Shown here: positions 35,333-43,709 of the stretch, one piece after another
Layout of the letters: each line of letters begins with the position of its first letter
Numbering within the stretch: the stretch's first letter is position 1
Source of the DNA: Fibrobacter sp. UWR2
Lineage (GTDB): Bacteria > Fibrobacterota > Fibrobacteria > Fibrobacterales > Fibrobacteraceae
DNA length: 64,000 nucleotides
Assembly: GCF_002210285.1 (NCBI RefSeq)
Contig: NZ_MWQE01000007.1
Span: 1-64,000 of the forward strand
Reading direction: 5' to 3'
Made by a program: the position numbers and the translations under genes
Notes under the pieces: generated by a model
Told to the model about the DNA's origin: nothing
The model's database searches: none
What the model saw: the letters and a program-made list of their open reading frames with translations, nothing else

Positions 35333-37258
35333 GCAAAAATCGAAGTCATACAGACTGTTGACACATCAAATTTCAAGGCAGCCAATGCCGAAGAGCTGAA
35401 AAAGCAGATTGTACACTATTTTGCCGAAAAAGGATGTCCACCGACTGTTGAAATCATTTCCGACAATACAGTCAAAATCACTTTTGACACAGATAGCCTT
35501 GAATACGCTGAAAAGAATTTTCAGAAAGCGTCTTTAGCTTGCAGTGAGGGACGTTTCAATGCGGCAATGGATTTGCTGCATAAAGCAATCAAGGCCTGCC
35601 CTGGGTTTTCTGAAGCTCATCGCCTTCTAGGACAAGTTTTCTACCAGCAAGGTGAAATAGAGAAGGGCATGAACGAAGTCCTTGAGGCGCTTCTCATCGA
35701 CCCCAAAAATATGTGGGCACTCATCCTGATGGGCAACATCCTCGCCAACGGCAAGAATAATGCCGAAGCCGCAGACGGATATTACAAGAAAGTTTTGGAA
35801 TACTATCCCGATAATGCAATTGCTCTCAACAATGTGGCCGGGACACTGATCAAGAAAAAAGATTACGACGGGGCAATTCGCTACATGAAGCGAGCCCTTG
35901 AATTGGATAATACCTACACGAACAGCTATTACGGAATTGCTTTGGCATACTATCAAAAGGACGATTTGGACAACGCTTTTGAATATGCGAGTCAAGGTGC
36001 GCTGAAGGGAGTCAATCGCGCAGAAGATCCTGGCGTTCGTCAAGAACTTTTGAAACTGCTGCTGACCATTGCAAGAGATATTGCTCAATCTACAGATTAC
36101 GAATCCAAGGTTTTCGAATTTGCGCACAGCCTTGAAACCAAGTTTGATGTAGCAATCAAATTCGAGCGCGATGACGAGCAGGATACTTTAGCACATTTGG
36201 AATTCGCAGATTTCCATCATCGCAAGGATCACGTTGTCAAATACAAGAAAGATGGCAACTATTGCCACTACATGCTGCATGAATTGACTCACCTTGAAAT
36301 GATGTTATCCGCCCAAAGGAATGGCAAACTCCAGACCATCGGATTTACACAGAAAAATTTTGATGCTTTCTTGCAAGACTATAAACGCCATTTCGATGAA
36401 GTCAAGAAAAAAATAGGTGCAGTCCAATCGGAAAAATTGGCGAAGCACTTATTCCAAGGATTGTCATTACAGGTAATGAACGCTCCGTTAGATTTGTTCG
36501 TAGAACAGAATATCTATCAGAAGACGGTATTCAGGCCACTTCAATTGACATCGTTATTTGCAATGGAATCAAGCAACATCGATGCCGTGCGACAGACCGC
36601 GAATGTTGCTGAATTTCCGCAAATTATCAAGGACACGAATAAACTGTTAAACATGCTTCAATCCTTGCTTTTACGCAAGCTCTATGGATTGGATTTTGTC
36701 AATCAGTACAAGCCCTCGCAAAACATGCTGAACAGAGCAAAAGAGTTTTTCAAGGTATTTGAAGATACTCTTGCCACGTTCAATGCCGGCGACGAATACA
36801 CAGTCTTTGAAAAGGTTGCTACAGCACTTGGCCTAGTAAAGTATTTCACGCTTTCCGGCGTAGAAAAGAGCGAAATCAAAACAGAGACCGACAGAAAGCA
36901 GGACCAGTTCAACGAAACGCACAATCCTGCAAATGCAGATCCGATGATTGCCGTCATGATGTCCTCCTATATGGTCGGGGCTTTGGAATACTTTGAAGGA
37001 CTATTGCCAGAAGACATCGAGAAGATTGCCTTTGAATGCGCCATGGTTGGACAGAACGGAATCAGCCCGGCACAAAAGAGCGGATACAAACTGAACAACG
37101 TTCCTGAAAAAGACTTTAGCGGCTATGAACTGCTCGCTTATTACTATGCAAGCTGGGCAATTTCACATCCAGAAATGCTTGACAAGTTGCAATTGCCGTT
37201 TGCGGATGCCTACAACATGGCAAAACAGATGTTTGATTCCAGACGAGGTGAAAAATGA
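35330..37258 (+). CDS. TPR protein with HExxH zinc-peptidase-like domain
   Basis: The 642-residue product has an N-terminal region of tetratricopeptide repeats (about 50-230: EYAEKNFQKASLACSEGRFNAAMDLLHKAIKA…, NAIALNNVAGTLIKKKDYDGAIRYMKRALEL). After that comes HYMLHELTHLEMML, an HELTH zinc-binding motif at residues 317-321, so it may be a peptidase. The rest is helical and novel. It is the first gene of a three-gene operon; its stop overlaps the MazG start (ATGA). No signal peptide is present, so it acts in the cytoplasm. A peptidase triggered through TPR contacts is an inference. Confidence 0.85.
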   Translation: MAKIEVIQTVDTSNFKAANAEELKKQIVHYFAEKGCPPTVEIISDNTVKITFDTDSLEYAEKNFQKASLACSEGRFNAAMDLLHKAIKACPGFSEAHRLLGQVFYQQGEIEKGMNEVLEALLIDPKNMWALILMGNILANGKNNAEAADGYYKKVLEYYPDNAIALNNVAGTLIKKKDYDGAIRYMKRALELDNTYTNSYYGIALAYYQKDDLDNAFEYASQGALKGVNRAEDPGVRQELLKLLLTIARDIAQSTDYESKVFEFAHSLETKFDVAIKFERDDEQDTLAHLEFADFHHRKDHVVKYKKDGNYCHYMLHELTHLEMMLSAQRNGKLQTIGFTQKNFDAFLQDYKRHFDEVKKKIGAVQSEKLAKHLFQGLSLQVMNAPLDLFVEQNIYQKTVFRPLQLTSLFAMESSNIDAVRQTANVAEFPQIIKDTNKLLNMLQSLLLRKLYGLDFVNQYKPSQNMLNRAKEFFKVFEDTLATFNAGDEYTVFEKVATALGLVKYFTLSGVEKSEIKTETDRKQDQFNETHNPANADPMIAVMMSSYMVGALEYFEGLLPEDIEKIAFECAMVGQNGISPAQKSGYKLNNVPEKDFSGYELLAYYYASWAISHPEMLDKLQLPFADAYNMAKQMFDSRRGEK

Positions 37259-37584
37259 GCGACTTTGAAAAAATGAAGGCGAAGGTCAAGCAATTCACTA
37301 TTGACCGCGATTGGGATCAATTCCATAATGGCAAGGATCTCGCCATTGCTCTTTCGGGCGAAGCATCGGAACTTCTCAATGCGTTTCTCTGGAAGAAGCC
37401 CGAAGATGTAAAAATTGAGAAAGTCAAGGAAGAACTCGCAGACGTATTCAATTATGCATTCTTGATGGCCGACAAGTACAATCTCGACATTGAACAAATC
37501 ATGGATGAAAAACTGCGGATTAACGGAGAAAAGTATCCAGTTGATAAGGCTAAGGGATCCGCGAAGAAATATAACGAGTTGTAG
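37255..37584 (+). CDS. MazG-like nucleotide pyrophosphohydrolase
   Basis: The 109-residue protein has the MazG/RS21-C6 metal motifs: SGEASELLNAF and VKEELADVFNYAF, followed by LDIEQIMDEKLRINGEKYPV. Enzymes of this type split nucleoside triphosphates into monophosphate and pyrophosphate; the closest biochemical guess is dCTP-type pyrophosphohydrolase. It overlaps the first gene by 4 bp and precedes the helicase by 11 bp. Placed in a nuclease/helicase operon it may deplete nucleotides during phage attack. Confidence 0.9.
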   Translation: MSDFEKMKAKVKQFTIDRDWDQFHNGKDLAIALSGEASELLNAFLWKKPEDVKIEKVKEELADVFNYAFLMADKYNLDIEQIMDEKLRINGEKYPVDKAKGSAKKYNEL

Positions 37585-37595
37585 GGGTAAGAACA

Positions 37596-39473
37596 ATGAT
37601 TGTATATAGCGGTATAAAATCTGAATTTATGAATAGCGTTGTTAACGACACCATTGCCCTGGAAGTTCAAAACACTATTTGGCAAAAAATGGGAAGAGCT
37701 ACTCCACAGAATGAATTCCGTGCTTGGGAAAATTCCTTACAATATATGTTCAAAGTGTTGAGTGACGAAGAAATCCCTAGTAATGCAGGCATTGCCATTG
37801 AATACAACATTCCTCAGACAAGTAAGCGAGTCGACTTCATCATTTCTGGGTATAATGAAAAGAAAGAGTCAAATGCTGTTATTATTGAATTGAAACAGTG
37901 GGAAAAAATTGAGGCTATAAATTCTACTGATGCTTTAGTAAAAACATATGTCGGAGGAGCCAACAGACTTGTTGTTCATCCCTCTTATCAAGTATGGTCC
38001 TATACCAAAATGATTGAGGATTATAACCAAAATGTACAAGACTCAAAAATAACGTTGTCCCCATGTGCATATCTTCATAATTATACAAAAGTTGACAACG
38101 ACCCCATAGAGGCTCCACAATATAAAATCTATCTAGACGATGCACCCGCATTCGCCAAAGGCGACGTTCCTAAACTTAGGGACTTTATAAAAAAATGTAT
38201 CAAAAAGGGCGATAATCGCGAAATCCTCTATCATATAGATCACGGGAAAATAAGGCCCTCCAAGAGTCTTCAAAATGCCATTGGGCGAATGCTTCAAGGT
38301 AACAAAGAATTCACCTTAATAGACGAACAAAAGGTTATTTACGAGCAGATTTTAAAGTGGGCTCAAGAAGCACTAAAAAAAGAACAAAAGAAAACCATTA
38401 TTGTTGAAGGAGGGCCGGGCACAGGAAAGACCGTTCTTGCAATTAATCTTCTTGCGCAGCTAACAAAAATGGGTCAATTCGTCCAATATACATCAAAAAA
38501 TTCTGCCCCACGAAATGTTTATCTAGCTAAATTAAAAGGGTTATACACGAAAAGTAGCATAGACAACATGTTCAAAAGTTCTGGAACCTATGTTGAAGCT
38601 CCGACCAACTCTGTACACACTATACTTGCCGACGAATCTCATCGTCTTAATGCAAAATCAGGACTATATCAAAATTTAGGCGAAAATCAAATAAAAGAAA
38701 TAATCAATGCATCCTATTGCAATGTTTTTTTCATTGATGAAACCCAACGTGTGACCATTGATGATATTGGTTCCATTGACGAGATAAAAAAATGGGCAAA
38801 TCAACTAGGATCAACAATTGAACATGTGCAATTACAATCCCAATTTCGCTGTAACGGTTCAGATGGTTATCTAGCATGGTTAGATGATGTTTTGGAAATT
38901 AGGGAAACAGCAAATTATAATTTAGATGGCATAGACTACGATTTTAGAATTTTAGATAATCCTGAAGATGTTAGGACTCTAATTGTAGAAAGAAATAAAA
39001 TTAACAATCGTTCTCGTATTCTGGCTGGTTATTGTTGGGATTGGAAAAAAGATCAAAACAACAACACAAACTATCACGACATAAAAATCGACTCATTCGA
39101 AATTAGTTGGAATTTGAAGAACACTACGACATATGCAATAGATCCAGGATCCATTAAAGAGGCTGGTTGTATCCACACATCACAAGGTTTAGAGTTTGAT
39201 TATGTAGGTGTTATAATCGGCAAGGACATTCGTTACGAAAACGGAAAAATCGTTACAGATTTCACACAACGAGCAAGAACCGATAATTCATTAAAGGGAA
39301 TCAAGTCTATTTATAAAAAGAAACCTGCACAGGCTCTTCAAATAGCCGATAAAATCATCAAGAACACATACAAAACCCTTATGACCCGCGGAATGAAAGG
39401 TTGCTACGTATATTGCTGCGATAAGGCTTTAGCCGATTATCTGCGTAAAAGAATAGACATCAGTAATATATAA
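37596..39473 (+). CDS. PD-(D/E)XK nuclease fused to Schlafen-group-3/DUF2075 helicase
   Basis: The 625-residue product has an N-terminal PD-(D/E)XK-like nuclease core (RVDFIISGYNEKKES, then VIIELKQWE, residues about 75-102). A superfamily-1 type helicase follows (DUF2075/SLFN-g3): Walker A EGGPGTGKTV near 271-280, a DESHR motif, Walker B FFIDETQR near 378-386, QSQFRC (motif III-like), HTSQGLEFDYVGV and a terminal TRGMKGCYVYCCD. It should bind and probably degrade nucleic acid. Codon use is more AT-rich than the flanking core genes. It ends the operon; the downstream repeat begins about 40 bp later. Confidence 0.88.
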   Translation: MIVYSGIKSEFMNSVVNDTIALEVQNTIWQKMGRATPQNEFRAWENSLQYMFKVLSDEEIPSNAGIAIEYNIPQTSKRVDFIISGYNEKKESNAVIIELKQWEKIEAINSTDALVKTYVGGANRLVVHPSYQVWSYTKMIEDYNQNVQDSKITLSPCAYLHNYTKVDNDPIEAPQYKIYLDDAPAFAKGDVPKLRDFIKKCIKKGDNREILYHIDHGKIRPSKSLQNAIGRMLQGNKEFTLIDEQKVIYEQILKWAQEALKKEQKKTIIVEGGPGTGKTVLAINLLAQLTKMGQFVQYTSKNSAPRNVYLAKLKGLYTKSSIDNMFKSSGTYVEAPTNSVHTILADESHRLNAKSGLYQNLGENQIKEIINASYCNVFFIDETQRVTIDDIGSIDEIKKWANQLGSTIEHVQLQSQFRCNGSDGYLAWLDDVLEIRETANYNLDGIDYDFRILDNPEDVRTLIVERNKINNRSRILAGYCWDWKKDQNNNTNYHDIKIDSFEISWNLKNTTTYAIDPGSIKEAGCIHTSQGLEFDYVGVIIGKDIRYENGKIVTDFTQRARTDNSLKGIKSIYKKKPAQALQIADKIIKNTYKTLMTRGMKGCYVYCCDKALADYLRKRIDISNI

Positions 39474-39511
39474 GCTCTTTTTGGAAACTTGTGCTCCATC
39501 TATTCTCTATT

Positions 39512-39624
39512 AGCGGGGGCGGCGATTGAGCCCCCGCTCGAAAGGGTAGCGGATGATACGGCTAGATGGCGGGTCGCAGCCCGCCATGACGACGTAGCAG
39601 GAGCGAGGGGAAGGCTTTCCCCTC
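39512..39624. repeat. Right inverted flank of the accessory island
   Basis: This GC-rich element contains GCGGGGGC-GGCGATTGAG-CCCCCGC and a palindrome TGGCGGG-TCGCAG-CCCGCCA, and ends GAGCGAGGGGAAGGCTTTCCCCTC. Its reverse complement shares ordered blocks with 33567-33643. A mobile-element end or REP-type cluster is possible; no transposase is seen. Confidence 0.7.
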
Positions 39625-39650
39625 ATATAAAGGCCTTTTTTCGCAGAAAA

Positions 39651-39690
39651 ACAAGGAAGATTCCCGGTCAAGCCGGGAATGACAATGAAG
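39651..39690. repeat. REP-like palindrome upstream of valS
   Basis: TTCCCGG (39661-39667), TCAAG, CCGGGAA (39673-39679), followed by TGACAATGAAGG. It resembles palindromes at 50.15 kb and 57.3 kb that also carry GTCAT-C next to a GC stem. Confidence 0.6.
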
Positions 39691-39715
39691 GTATTTTACT
39701 ATCTTTGTGCCCACT

Positions 39716-42463
39716 ATGGAAACTCGTTATAACGCTAAAGATGTGGAGGCCCGCTGGCATAGCGCCTGGGCCGAAAAAAACAGTTTTGCACCCAGCGGAA
39801 AGGGCGAACCGTTCTCGGTCGTGATTCCGCCCCCGAACGTTACCGGCGCACTCCATTTGGGACATGCGCTGAACGATACGCTCCAGGACATTTTGGTACG
39901 CTACCGCCGCAAGACGGGCCGCGACACGCTGTGGATTCCGGGTACGGACCACGCCGGTATCGCCACGCAGGCAGTCGTCGAAAAGCGCCTTTTCCAGGAC
40001 GAACACAAGACCCGCCACGACATTGGCCGCGACGCCCTGGTGGAACGCATCTGGAAGTGGAAGGACGAATACGAAGCCCGCATCACGAAGCAGCTCAAGA
40101 GCCTGGGCGTCAGCTGCGACTGGAGCCGTCAGCGCTTCACGCTGGACCCGGTCTGCGCCAAGGCCGTGCGCCACGCCTTCTTCAACCTGTTCAAGAAGGG
40201 CCTCATTTACCGCGGCAAGCGCCTGGTGAACTGGGATACCAAGCTCCAGACCGCCGTTGCCGACGACGAAATCTACTACGAACATGTGAAGGGCCACTTC
40301 TGGACGTTCAAGTACCCCCTGGCCGACGGTTCGGGATTTATCCCCGTCTCGACGACCCGTCCGGAAACCATCATGGGCGATACCGCCCTCGCCGTGCACC
40401 CCAACGACGAACGCTACGCGCAGTTCATCGGCAAGATGCTCAAAGTGCCGTTCGTTGACCGCGAAATCCCGGTGATTGCCGATGCTATCTTGGTGGACAA
40501 GGACTTCGGTACGGGTTCCGTGAAGGTGACTCCGGCTCATGACCCGAACGACTATGCGACGGGTCTGCGCCACAAGCTCCCGATGATCAACATCATGAAC
40601 GATGACGGCAGCTTGAACGAAAACGCCGGCAAGTTCCAAGGCCTGAAGGGCCAGGCCGCCCGCGACGCCGTAGTGGCGGGTCTCGAAGAACTCGGACTTT
40701 TGATCAAGGTGGAAGACCACGAAATGGACGTGGGCCACTCCGACCGTTCCAAGACTGTGATTGAGCCGTACCTCAGCGACCAGTGGTTCGTGAAGATGGA
40801 CGTGCTCGCCGAAAACGCGATGAACGCCGTGAAGTCGGGCGAAATCAAGATTATCCCCGAACGTTACGCCAACAAGTACCTGGACTGGCTCGCCGAAAAG
40901 CGCGACTGGTGCATCAGCCGTCAGCTCTGGTGGGGCCACCGCATTCCTATCTGGCACACGGACGCTAGCGAAGACGAACTGAAGGCCGCATTTGCCGGCC
41001 GCGACGACATCTACTTCTACAAGGCCGAAAACGGCGGCTACCTCGTGTGCAGCCAGGAAGAAGACCTGAAGGAAGACGCAGTTCCGGGTCGCGTGCTCAA
41101 GCAGGAAGAAGACGTGCTCGACACGTGGTTCTCCAGTGGCTTGTGGCCGCACTCCACGATGGGCTGGCCGGAAAACACCGACACGCTCAAGCGCTACTAC
41201 CCCACCAGCGTGCTCGTGACTAGCCGCGACATCATTACGCTGTGGGTCGCCCGCATGGTGCTCTTCAGCCAGGAAAACATGGGCACGGTCCCGTTCCACA
41301 CGGTGTACATCCACCCGAAGATTCTCGACGGCAACGGACAGACCATGAGTAAGTCCAAGGGCAACGGCGTGGACCCGATGGATATCGAAGAGAAGTACGG
41401 TACCGACGCTCTGCGTTTTGTGATGGCAAGCCTCTGCACCGACAACCAGGACGTGCGCCTGCCGGTGAAGAAGGAAAAGCAGCCGGATGGCCGCGAAATC
41501 AACACCAGCGAAAAGTTCGAAATCGGCCGTAACTTCAGCAACAAGCTGTGGAACGCCTGCCGCTTCCTTTACCCGCAGCTCGAACAAGCCGGCGCTCTCG
41601 CTGCCGAGCTCCCGATGGACAAGAACTTGTTCGCGCTCGAAGACAAGTGGATTTTGAGCCGCCTGCAGACGACCATCAAGGACGCCACCCGCATGCTCGA
41701 AGAATACCACTTCGCCGAACTCGCCGGGTTCCTGTACCGCTTCGTGTGGGACGACGTTTGCTCCAGCTACTTGGAAATCAAGAAGGCCGTGATCAACAGC
41801 GAAACGCTCACCGCCGAAAAGAAGAACGCGATGGCCATCCTCAGCTACGTGCTGAAGAACGTGCTTGACCTGCTCCACCCGGTGATGCCGTTCATTACCG
41901 AAGAGCTCAACAGCATCCTGTTCCAGGGCAGTGAAATGGTCATCAGCCGCGCATGGCCCAAGGCCGACGAATCGCTCATCGACGCGAAGATCGAAGCCGC
42001 ATTCGACCAGGCATTCGCCGTGGTGGAAAGCGTGCGTGGCGTGCGTGGCCGCTACAACGTGAGCCCCGCTACCAAGCTTAGCGCCGTGGTGAGCGTCGAC
42101 GATGCCGCAACAGAAGCCAGCGTGAAGGACTGCATGGCAATCATCACCGAACTTTCGGGTCTTTCTGACCTGAGTGTCGCCGTGAAGGCCGCCAAGCCGA
42201 AATTCAGCGCGAGCGCCGTGGTTCCCGGCGGCGAACTCTACATCCCGCTCGAAGGTATCCTCGATCCGGCTGCAGAAATCGCCCGCTTGGAAAAGGAAAT
42301 CGAGAAGGCCAAGGCATTCGCTGCCAGCATCGAACGCAAGCTCGCGAACGAGAAGTTCGTCAGCGGCGCTCCCGAAGCTGTGGTAAACGCCGAACGCACC
42401 AAGCTCGCAACACAGCAAGACATTATCGCGAAGAACGAAGCTGCTCTGAAAGAACTGAAGTAG
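39716..42463 (+). CDS. valS: Valyl-tRNA synthetase
   Basis: The 915-residue class I synthetase charges tRNA-Val. The HIGH-like motif is in PNVTGALHLGHAL, the KMSKS motif is in QTMSKSKGN, and the editing domain holds VSTTRPETIMGD. A C-terminal coiled coil (about 850-915, AEIARLEKEIEKAKAFAASIERK) is present. GTG 39707 lies upstream, but ATG 39716 (METRYNAKDVEARW) is the best start. The gene follows the REP-like palindrome, and its TATTTTACTAT box lies only about 15-20 nt before the start. Confidence 0.98.
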   Translation: METRYNAKDVEARWHSAWAEKNSFAPSGKGEPFSVVIPPPNVTGALHLGHALNDTLQDILVRYRRKTGRDTLWIPGTDHAGIATQAVVEKRLFQDEHKTRHDIGRDALVERIWKWKDEYEARITKQLKSLGVSCDWSRQRFTLDPVCAKAVRHAFFNLFKKGLIYRGKRLVNWDTKLQTAVADDEIYYEHVKGHFWTFKYPLADGSGFIPVSTTRPETIMGDTALAVHPNDERYAQFIGKMLKVPFVDREIPVIADAILVDKDFGTGSVKVTPAHDPNDYATGLRHKLPMINIMNDDGSLNENAGKFQGLKGQAARDAVVAGLEELGLLIKVEDHEMDVGHSDRSKTVIEPYLSDQWFVKMDVLAENAMNAVKSGEIKIIPERYANKYLDWLAEKRDWCISRQLWWGHRIPIWHTDASEDELKAAFAGRDDIYFYKAENGGYLVCSQEEDLKEDAVPGRVLKQEEDVLDTWFSSGLWPHSTMGWPENTDTLKRYYPTSVLVTSRDIITLWVARMVLFSQENMGTVPFHTVYIHPKILDGNGQTMSKSKGNGVDPMDIEEKYGTDALRFVMASLCTDNQDVRLPVKKEKQPDGREINTSEKFEIGRNFSNKLWNACRFLYPQLEQAGALAAELPMDKNLFALEDKWILSRLQTTIKDATRMLEEYHFAELAGFLYRFVWDDVCSSYLEIKKAVINSETLTAEKKNAMAILSYVLKNVLDLLHPVMPFITEELNSILFQGSEMVISRAWPKADESLIDAKIEAAFDQAFAVVESVRGVRGRYNVSPATKLSAVVSVDDAATEASVKDCMAIITELSGLSDLSVAVKAAKPKFSASAVVPGGELYIPLEGILDPAAEIARLEKEIEKAKAFAASIERKLANEKFVSGAPEAVVNAERTKLATQQDIIAKNEAALKELK

Positions 42464-42483
42464 CGGCCGCGACAACCCAATTT

Positions 42484-42517
42484 AAAAGAGGTGTTCCAAC
42501 GGAGCACCTCTTTTTTT
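42484..42517 (+). terminator. Rho-independent terminator of valS
   Basis: AGAGGTGTTCC (42487-42497) pairs with GGAGCACCTCT (42501-42511) with one G-U pair and an AAC loop, followed by a run of seven or more T. Confidence 0.85.
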
Positions 42518-42531
42518 GATTTATCCCCCTT

Positions 42532-43053
42532 TTAGAATTCCGCTACGATTCCGAGGCCGACGGGGAACGACAACTTGTCGTTGTCAAGCGTTCCGTAGTC
42601 AGCATCGAAATTGGTATAATAGCCGCCATTGCCGGCATAAAACTCGAAGCCCATCTCAAAATACGCACCGAAATGCGTCAAGAACATATGCTGGTACCCA
42701 AAACCAAAAACCAGTCGCCAGTAATTGATGTCCCTCGTATGCTCGATGAGTTCAGAATTTTCCGAACCCACATTCGTTATCGTAAAGCCGTTCATTTCAC
42801 CGGTTATCCATTCCGAAGAATGGAAAGCATACGGGCCCGTCAAGCCCGTAAAGCGGTAGGCAATCCCGATGCCTCCCATAAAATCATAGTCGGAGTTGTA
42901 AGGAGCCATATGAACGTTTGTGGACAAATGCCCATCCAACATGGTGTACTCGACGCCAACCATTCCCCGAGATGGTCCAAATCCGAGTGAAACACCTATC
43001 TGGGCAAAACTAGCCCCGACAAAAAGGCAAAGAATCAAAAGAACTTTTTTCAC
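42532..43053 (-). CDS. Small outer-membrane beta-barrel-like protein
   Basis: The 173-residue product has a Sec signal (MKKVLLILCLFVGASFAQ), alternating beta-strand pattern rich in Gly/Tyr/Phe, and a terminal aromatic residue (FPVGLGIVAEF), typical of small beta-barrels. No family is recognised. A TATACTAG-like promoter lies at about 43.07 kb. It converges with valS. Confidence 0.8.
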   Translation of the reverse strand: MKKVLLILCLFVGASFAQIGVSLGFGPSRGMVGVEYTMLDGHLSTNVHMAPYNSDYDFMGGIGIAYRFTGLTGPYAFHSSEWITGEMNGFTITNVGSENSELIEHTRDINYWRLVFGFGYQHMFLTHFGAYFEMGFEFYAGNGGYYTNFDADYGTLDNDKLSFPVGLGIVAEF

Positions 43054-43162
43054 GTATATCCTCCTTATTTTATACTAGAATAAGTTTTACAACAAAATAA
43101 TCTTTTTCTTCAAAAAAAATCTGCACCAAATCACCCCAAATTGCACTTCATCGGAAAATTGA

Positions 43163-43699
43163 TTACTTGCCGCGGACGCTCTTGCGCCAGCGTTCGCGAA
43201 TCAATTGCAGGTCGTGCTGGTAGGGGTTACGCTTGAAGTCGTCAAACGCCCACGCCGTCGGGTGGAATTCGCCCTTCGCATACGTGAGGAGCATATCGAG
43301 CCAAACGCCCTCGCCCGCATACAGCTTGAAAGGCCCGCGCTTGTAACTCGGGAGCACAACCTTGTCCAGGTCCATGTAGCCGATGTCTATGTTCACGCAC
43401 CTATGTTCGGGGCTTGCATTTGCAAATGCAAGTTCAAACTCGTTGCTGCGAGCCTTCTCTTGCGCGATAGTCTCTGCCGGAATACATTTTTCGAAGGAAA
43501 GTACTCCGCGATAAAGGTCAGCGCCCATCTCGGGTTCGTAATAATCGGTCTTGTCGAAGGCAAAAAGTTTCCCCTTGTAGCGGATGGCGCCCCAAGTTTC
43601 TTCAAGTTTCCGGAGAAGCTCCTCATTCCATTCGGGCCCGCGCTGGAGCACGAAGGCAATCAACTGCACCGGTTCGCAAAACTGTTTCTTTTCGGCCAT
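43163..43699 (-). CDS. DUF4416-family protein
   Basis: The 178-residue protein has DUF4416 features: FDKTDYYEPEMG, VNIDIGYMDLDKVVLPSYKRGPFKLYAGEGVWLDMLLTY and the W-x-F-D-D-F-K end. No signal peptide is present. The function of the family is not known. It sits 10 bp downstream of the metzincin lipoprotein gene, so they may be co-transcribed. Confidence 0.85.
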   Translation of the reverse strand: MAEKKQFCEPVQLIAFVLQRGPEWNEELLRKLEETWGAIRYKGKLFAFDKTDYYEPEMGADLYRGVLSFEKCIPAETIAQEKARSNEFELAFANASPEHRCVNIDIGYMDLDKVVLPSYKRGPFKLYAGEGVWLDMLLTYAKGEFHPTAWAFDDFKRNPYQHDLQLIRERWRKSVRGK

Positions 43700-43709
43700 A
43701 AATCCTCAA

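Noticed and set aside
39668-42475. 935-codon open frame opposite valS, and a 780-codon frame opposite clpB (50586-52928)
   Set aside because: Both lie over well-conserved genes and have compositions typical of antisense frames.
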